Made by a program: the position numbers and the translations under genes. A stretch of 64,000 bases of DNA from Trichocoleus desertorum ATA4-8-CV12 (GTDB taxonomy: Bacteria > Cyanobacteriota > Cyanobacteriia > FACHB-46). The stretch covers positions 1 through 64,000 of the forward strand of contig JAHHIL010000016.1 of NCBI GenBank assembly GCA_019358975.1, read 5' to 3'. Numbering within the stretch: the first letter of the stretch is position 1; each line of letters starts with the position of its first letter. Of the stretch, positions 61,376 through 64,000 are shown one piece after another. The notes beneath the pieces are model-generated. The model worked only from the letters and a program-made list of their open reading frames with translations, was not told where the DNA came from and did no database searches.

Positions 61376-62425
61376 ATGATGACTCAATCTGAAGCAAAGT
61401 CTGGGTTAGGCTCCCAAGAAAATGGAGAGACCTTAACCTATACCAATCCCGTTTATCCTCATTATTTTGCTGATCCATATGTGTGGCAGCATCAAGGGAT
61501 TTACTACGCGATCGGGACTGGGCCAGCAGAAGCAGCCGGAGAGGTAGAGGAAACTGGGCAGAGACGAGTTTTTCCGCTGTTGCGCTCCCACAACTTGATC
61601 GATTGGGAATTTGTCCAGAACGCTTTGGTACGGCCTGACCCTAGTTTAGGAGATAACTTCTGGGCACCAGAGATCGCTTATTCCGATGGCACCTTCTATC
61701 TCTATTACTCAGTGGGGCATGAAGATAAAAACCACCAGTTACGGGTTGCCACCAGTTCAGATCCCGTAGGACCATACCAGGACGTAGGCGAACCTTTGTT
61801 AGATCCGCAGTCCTGCCCATTTGCGATCGACCCCCACGCCTTCTGTGATGATGATGGGCAGTGGTACTTATTCTATGCTCAAGATTTTTTAGACACTAGC
61901 GAGAACGTTCGGGCGGGCACAGCCTTGATGGTCGATCGCTTGGAGAGCATGACCAAACTGGCAGGTGAGGGCAAAGTTGTCCTGCGAGCCCGATCCGATT
62001 GGCAAAGATTTCTCGCCGATCGCCCGATGTATGGTGGTGTCTATGATTGGCATACTTTAGAAGGCCCTTCTGTGCGTAAGTATGGCGATCGCTACTACTG
62101 CTTTTATAGTGGTGGACGGTGGGAAACGGATAGCTACGGGGTGGATTATGGAGTCGCAGAGCATGTGATGGGGCCGTACTTAGATGCAGGAAACGAAGCA
62201 GGCCCAAGGGTTTTGCGATCGCATCCGGGTTACGTCCTCGGCCCTGGTCATAATTCGATCACGGTAGGCCCAGACGGAAAAACTGAGTACATCGTTTATC
62301 ACGCTTGGGATACAGGCATGGAAGCTCGACGGATGTGCATTGACCCCCTCCACTGCACCCCAGAGGGGCCACGCTGTCCTGGTCCTACTTGGACACCTCA
62401 AAACATTGCCATCAACTCGAAGTAG
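61376..62425 (+). CDS. GH43-type glycoside hydrolase
   Basis: 349 residues. AAGGAG (61368-61373) lies two bases before the first ATG and five before the second (61379), so the second is the better start. The five-bladed propeller of GH43 shows the catalytic acidic residues in FADPYVWQHQGIYYAIG (Asp), FAIDPHAFCDDDGQWYLFYAQD (Asp), and TLEGPSVRKYGDRYYCFYSG (Glu). FWAPEIAYSDGTFYLYYSVG is the usual fingerprint. No signal peptide, so cytosolic. Substrate may be arabinoside, xyloside or galactoside. Confidence 0.9.
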   Translation: MMTQSEAKSGLGSQENGETLTYTNPVYPHYFADPYVWQHQGIYYAIGTGPAEAAGEVEETGQRRVFPLLRSHNLIDWEFVQNALVRPDPSLGDNFWAPEIAYSDGTFYLYYSVGHEDKNHQLRVATSSDPVGPYQDVGEPLLDPQSCPFAIDPHAFCDDDGQWYLFYAQDFLDTSENVRAGTALMVDRLESMTKLAGEGKVVLRARSDWQRFLADRPMYGGVYDWHTLEGPSVRKYGDRYYCFYSGGRWETDSYGVDYGVAEHVMGPYLDAGNEAGPRVLRSHPGYVLGPGHNSITVGPDGKTEYIVYHAWDTGMEARRMCIDPLHCTPEGPRCPGPTWTPQNIAINSK

Positions 62426-62861
62426 TTTCAGTCCAAGTTGTGGGTTGGGGATTGCGTTCTGCATACAAGTAGTCGCAATAGAGTGCCCAAGCTGCACCAG
62501 ATAAAGCGGCTAGAGATCCAGCGATCGCGGCAGTGGCTCCCCAACCAAGCGGGCCGAGCCAATTGGCAAATTCCTTCAAAATTGCGGTACTGCCTTTGGC
62601 TACGATGTAAGCAACTCCAGTCGCAGCCACGGTTACCAGTCCCACCTGGGTTAGCATTTCCATCAAGTTGCTCTGGGACAAATCCTCTTCAAAATAAATC
62701 TTCCAGATTCGGGTGTACATCAGCACGTCGGAAGCGCTGAGCACCACTTGTTTGGGCAGTTCGCCACCGAAAGTGGGCATCGCCACGGCTGCACCGCTAC
62801 CCACGGCATAACCTGCGATCGCCAGGGCTACATCCAGTCGCTTTTTGTCTAGGTTGCTCAT
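62412..62861 (-). CDS. Small membrane protein of unknown function
   Basis: The ATG at 62861 is preceded by AGGAGAG, so I start there (149 residues) and not at the upstream in-frame ATG 63074, which would overlap the rarA start region. Hydrophobic segments: ALAIAGYAVGSGAAVAMP, VGLVTVAATGVAYIVAKG and GWGATAAIAGSLAALSGAAW. It overlaps the 3' end of the GH43 gene by 14 bases. No family known. Confidence 0.7.
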   Translation of the reverse strand: MSNLDKKRLDVALAIAGYAVGSGAAVAMPTFGGELPKQVVLSASDVLMYTRIWKIYFEEDLSQSNLMEMLTQVGLVTVAATGVAYIVAKGSTAILKEFANWLGPLGWGATAAIAGSLAALSGAAWALYCDYLYAERNPQPTTWTETTSS

Positions 62862-62964
62862 GCTGTTCTCTCCTGAGGATTGTCTGACGGAACCACCAGC
62901 AATTTTGGGGGTTCTGCGAGCTATCCTAGCTTGAGACCCTAATTCCTTCCCACTCAGACCTACT

Positions 62965-64000
62965 TTGAACCCGATAGCTGCTCCTCTCGCCGATCGCTTG
63001 CGTCCCCGCACTTTAGATGAATTTGTTGGGCAGGAGCATATTGTTGGCCCTGGACGATTGCTGCGACGAGCCATCCAAGCCGATCAGCTCGCCTCTGTGA
63101 TTTTTGCTGGGCCACCAGGCACAGGTAAAACTACACTAGCGCGAGTCATTGCCAACACCACTCAAGGCCACTTCATTTCGATTAATGCGGTGTTGGCAGG
63201 GGTGAAAGAAATTCGGGCGGCGGTAGAAACCGCTCAGGAACGACGCGATCGCCACGGACAACGCACAATTTTGTTTGTGGATGAAGTGCACCGCTTCAAC
63301 AAGTCCCAACAAGATGCACTGCTACCGTGGGTAGAGAATGGTACCGTGATTCTCATTGGAGCCACGACCGAGAATCCTTACTTTGAAGTCAACAAAGCTC
63401 TGGTCAGCCGTTCTCGCATCTTTCAGCTCAAATCCTTGACTGCGGCTGATTTAGTTAAGGTGGTGCAGCAGGCGCTGAGTGATCCAGAGCGAGGTTATGG
63501 CGATCGCGCGGTTCAAATCGCTCCAGACGCACTAGACCACCTTGTCAATGTAGCGAACGGAGATGCTCGTAGCCTCCTCAACGCTTTGGAGCTAGCCGTT
63601 GAAACCACCGCACCCGATCGCACAGGCACCATTCACATTAGTCTTGCCGTTGCCGAAGAGTCGATTCAGCAGCGAGCGGTCTTGTATGACAAAGAGGGAG
63701 ACGCCCACTTTGATATCATCAGCGCCTTCATCAAAAGTCTGCGGGGTAGTGATCCGGACGCGGCATTGTATTGGTTAGCTCGGATGGTTTACGCCGGAGA
63801 AGACCCCCGATTTATCTTTCGCCGGATGTTGATTTTAGCCAGCGAAGACGTAGGACTCGCAGATCCAGAAGCTGTCGCCAGAGTCAATGCTTGCGCTGCC
63901 ACATTCGATCGCGTGGGCATGCCCGAAGGTCGTTACCCCCTAGCTCAAGCCGCTCTGTATTTAGCTACTGCACCGAAATCTAACAGTGTGATGGGCTTTT
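62965..64000 (+). CDS. rarA: Replication-associated recombination protein RarA/MgsA, 5' part
   Basis: An open frame runs from TTG 62965 (MNPIAAPLADRLRPRTLDEF) to the window end without a stop, so the gene is cut by the edge. AAA+ features: RPRTLDEFVGQEHIVGPG, Walker A GPPGTGKTTLA (near residue 51), Walker B in ILFVDEVHRFN, sensor 1 in LIGATTENPYFEVN, and the C-terminal clamp-loader-like region with YAGEDPRFIFRRMLILASEDVGL. RarA acts at stalled replication forks. In cyanobacteria it can be fused to a further domain, which would lie beyond 64000. Confidence 0.92.
   Translation, partial: MNPIAAPLADRLRPRTLDEFVGQEHIVGPGRLLRRAIQADQLASVIFAGPPGTGKTTLARVIANTTQGHFISINAVLAGVKEIRAAVETAQERRDRHGQRTILFVDEVHRFNKSQQDALLPWVENGTVILIGATTENPYFEVNKALVSRSRIFQLKSLTAADLVKVVQQALSDPERGYGDRAVQIAPDALDHLVNVANGDARSLLNALELAVETTAPDRTGTIHISLAVAEESIQQRAVLYDKEGDAHFDIISAFIKSLRGSDPDAALYWLARMVYAGEDPRFIFRRMLILASEDVGLADPEAVARVNACAATFDRVGMPEGRYPLAQAALYLATAPKSNSVMGF

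Noticed and set aside
62861-63074. Longer start for the small membrane protein at 62412
   Set aside because: The upstream ATG lies inside the rarA coding region, and AGGAGAG fits the inner ATG at 62861.

Overview
The window looks like a chromosome segment of a cyanobacterium. The octamer GCGATCGC (HIP1) recurs throughout, inside and between genes. The gene set is typical of the group: HemJ-type protoporphyrinogen oxidase, a phytol/dolichol kinase-like protein, an R3H-type AAA ATPase of the Ycf45 kind, a PEP-CTERM protein, a GHL10 protein with SLH repeats, a DUF4126 protein and a TreS-maltokinase fusion. Genus cannot be read from the sequence; a filamentous, non-picoplanktonic strain is my inference.

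Layout. 0-5 kb is an accessory patch of broken pieces: a truncated Rpn-type nuclease gene, the first 30 codons of a P-loop kinase-like gene fused to a decayed REP-associated tyrosine transposase (RAYT), an IS630 element with a split transposase, an unknown gene starting at the IS edge, an intact RAYT with REP-like palindromes, and a protein made of two repeats. 5-7 kb holds the start of a cyanobacterial peptidylprolyl isomerase and a membrane C39-like peptidase bracketed by a 28-bp direct repeat, then a NAGPA-type lipoprotein. 7-19 kb is mostly housekeeping or stress genes: YsnF/DUF2382 stress protein, BON lipoprotein, degenerate aldo-keto reductase, GHL10 protein, 2OG-Fe(II) oxygenase, phytol kinase, class II glutamine amidotransferase, amine-oxidase-like flavoprotein, CysE, and a sensory operon (MetOD1 protein, PAS, histidine kinase, receiver) broken by an in-frame TGA. 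19-30 kb carries a sugar porter, a patatin with an inserted module, DUF547 and TIGR04283 glycosyltransferase genes, an AI-2E-family permease, a frameshifted HTH-HNH gene, tRNA-Val(GAC), a GH31 glycosidase, an S4 protein and HemJ.

30-42 kb has a young IS4-type insertion (perfect TIRs, 9-bp target duplication) exactly where two convergent genes overlapped, then Nif3-like, LytR-CpsA-Psr, the AAA/R3H ATPase, a small HNH pair, and TreS-maltokinase. 42-50 kb has SLH-GHL10, PEP-CTERM, a diheme peroxidase, TMEM14-like, DUF815 ATPase and a porin-like protein. 50.5-52.4 kb is an AT-rich island with a truncated PIN-domain gene, two small secreted or anchored proteins and two CRISPR-like repeats with no cas genes. 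52-64 kb has an RNA methyltransferase, a COG2509-type flavoprotein, a second RAYT-like gene with a palindromic element inserted in frame, a toxin-antitoxin-like pair with DUF2283, a GTPase, MtfA-like peptidase, DUF4126, a phytanoyl-CoA dioxygenase-like protein, a GH43 glycosidase and the start of RarA, cut by the window end.

Carbohydrate handling is the commonest theme (GHL10 twice, GH31, GH43, TreS-maltokinase, sugar porter), but the genes are scattered on both strands and do not form one operon. The least expected signals are the duplicated structured intergenic element near 12.7-13.0 kb, the patatin insertion, the in-frame palindrome in a transposase gene, and the small AT-rich island.
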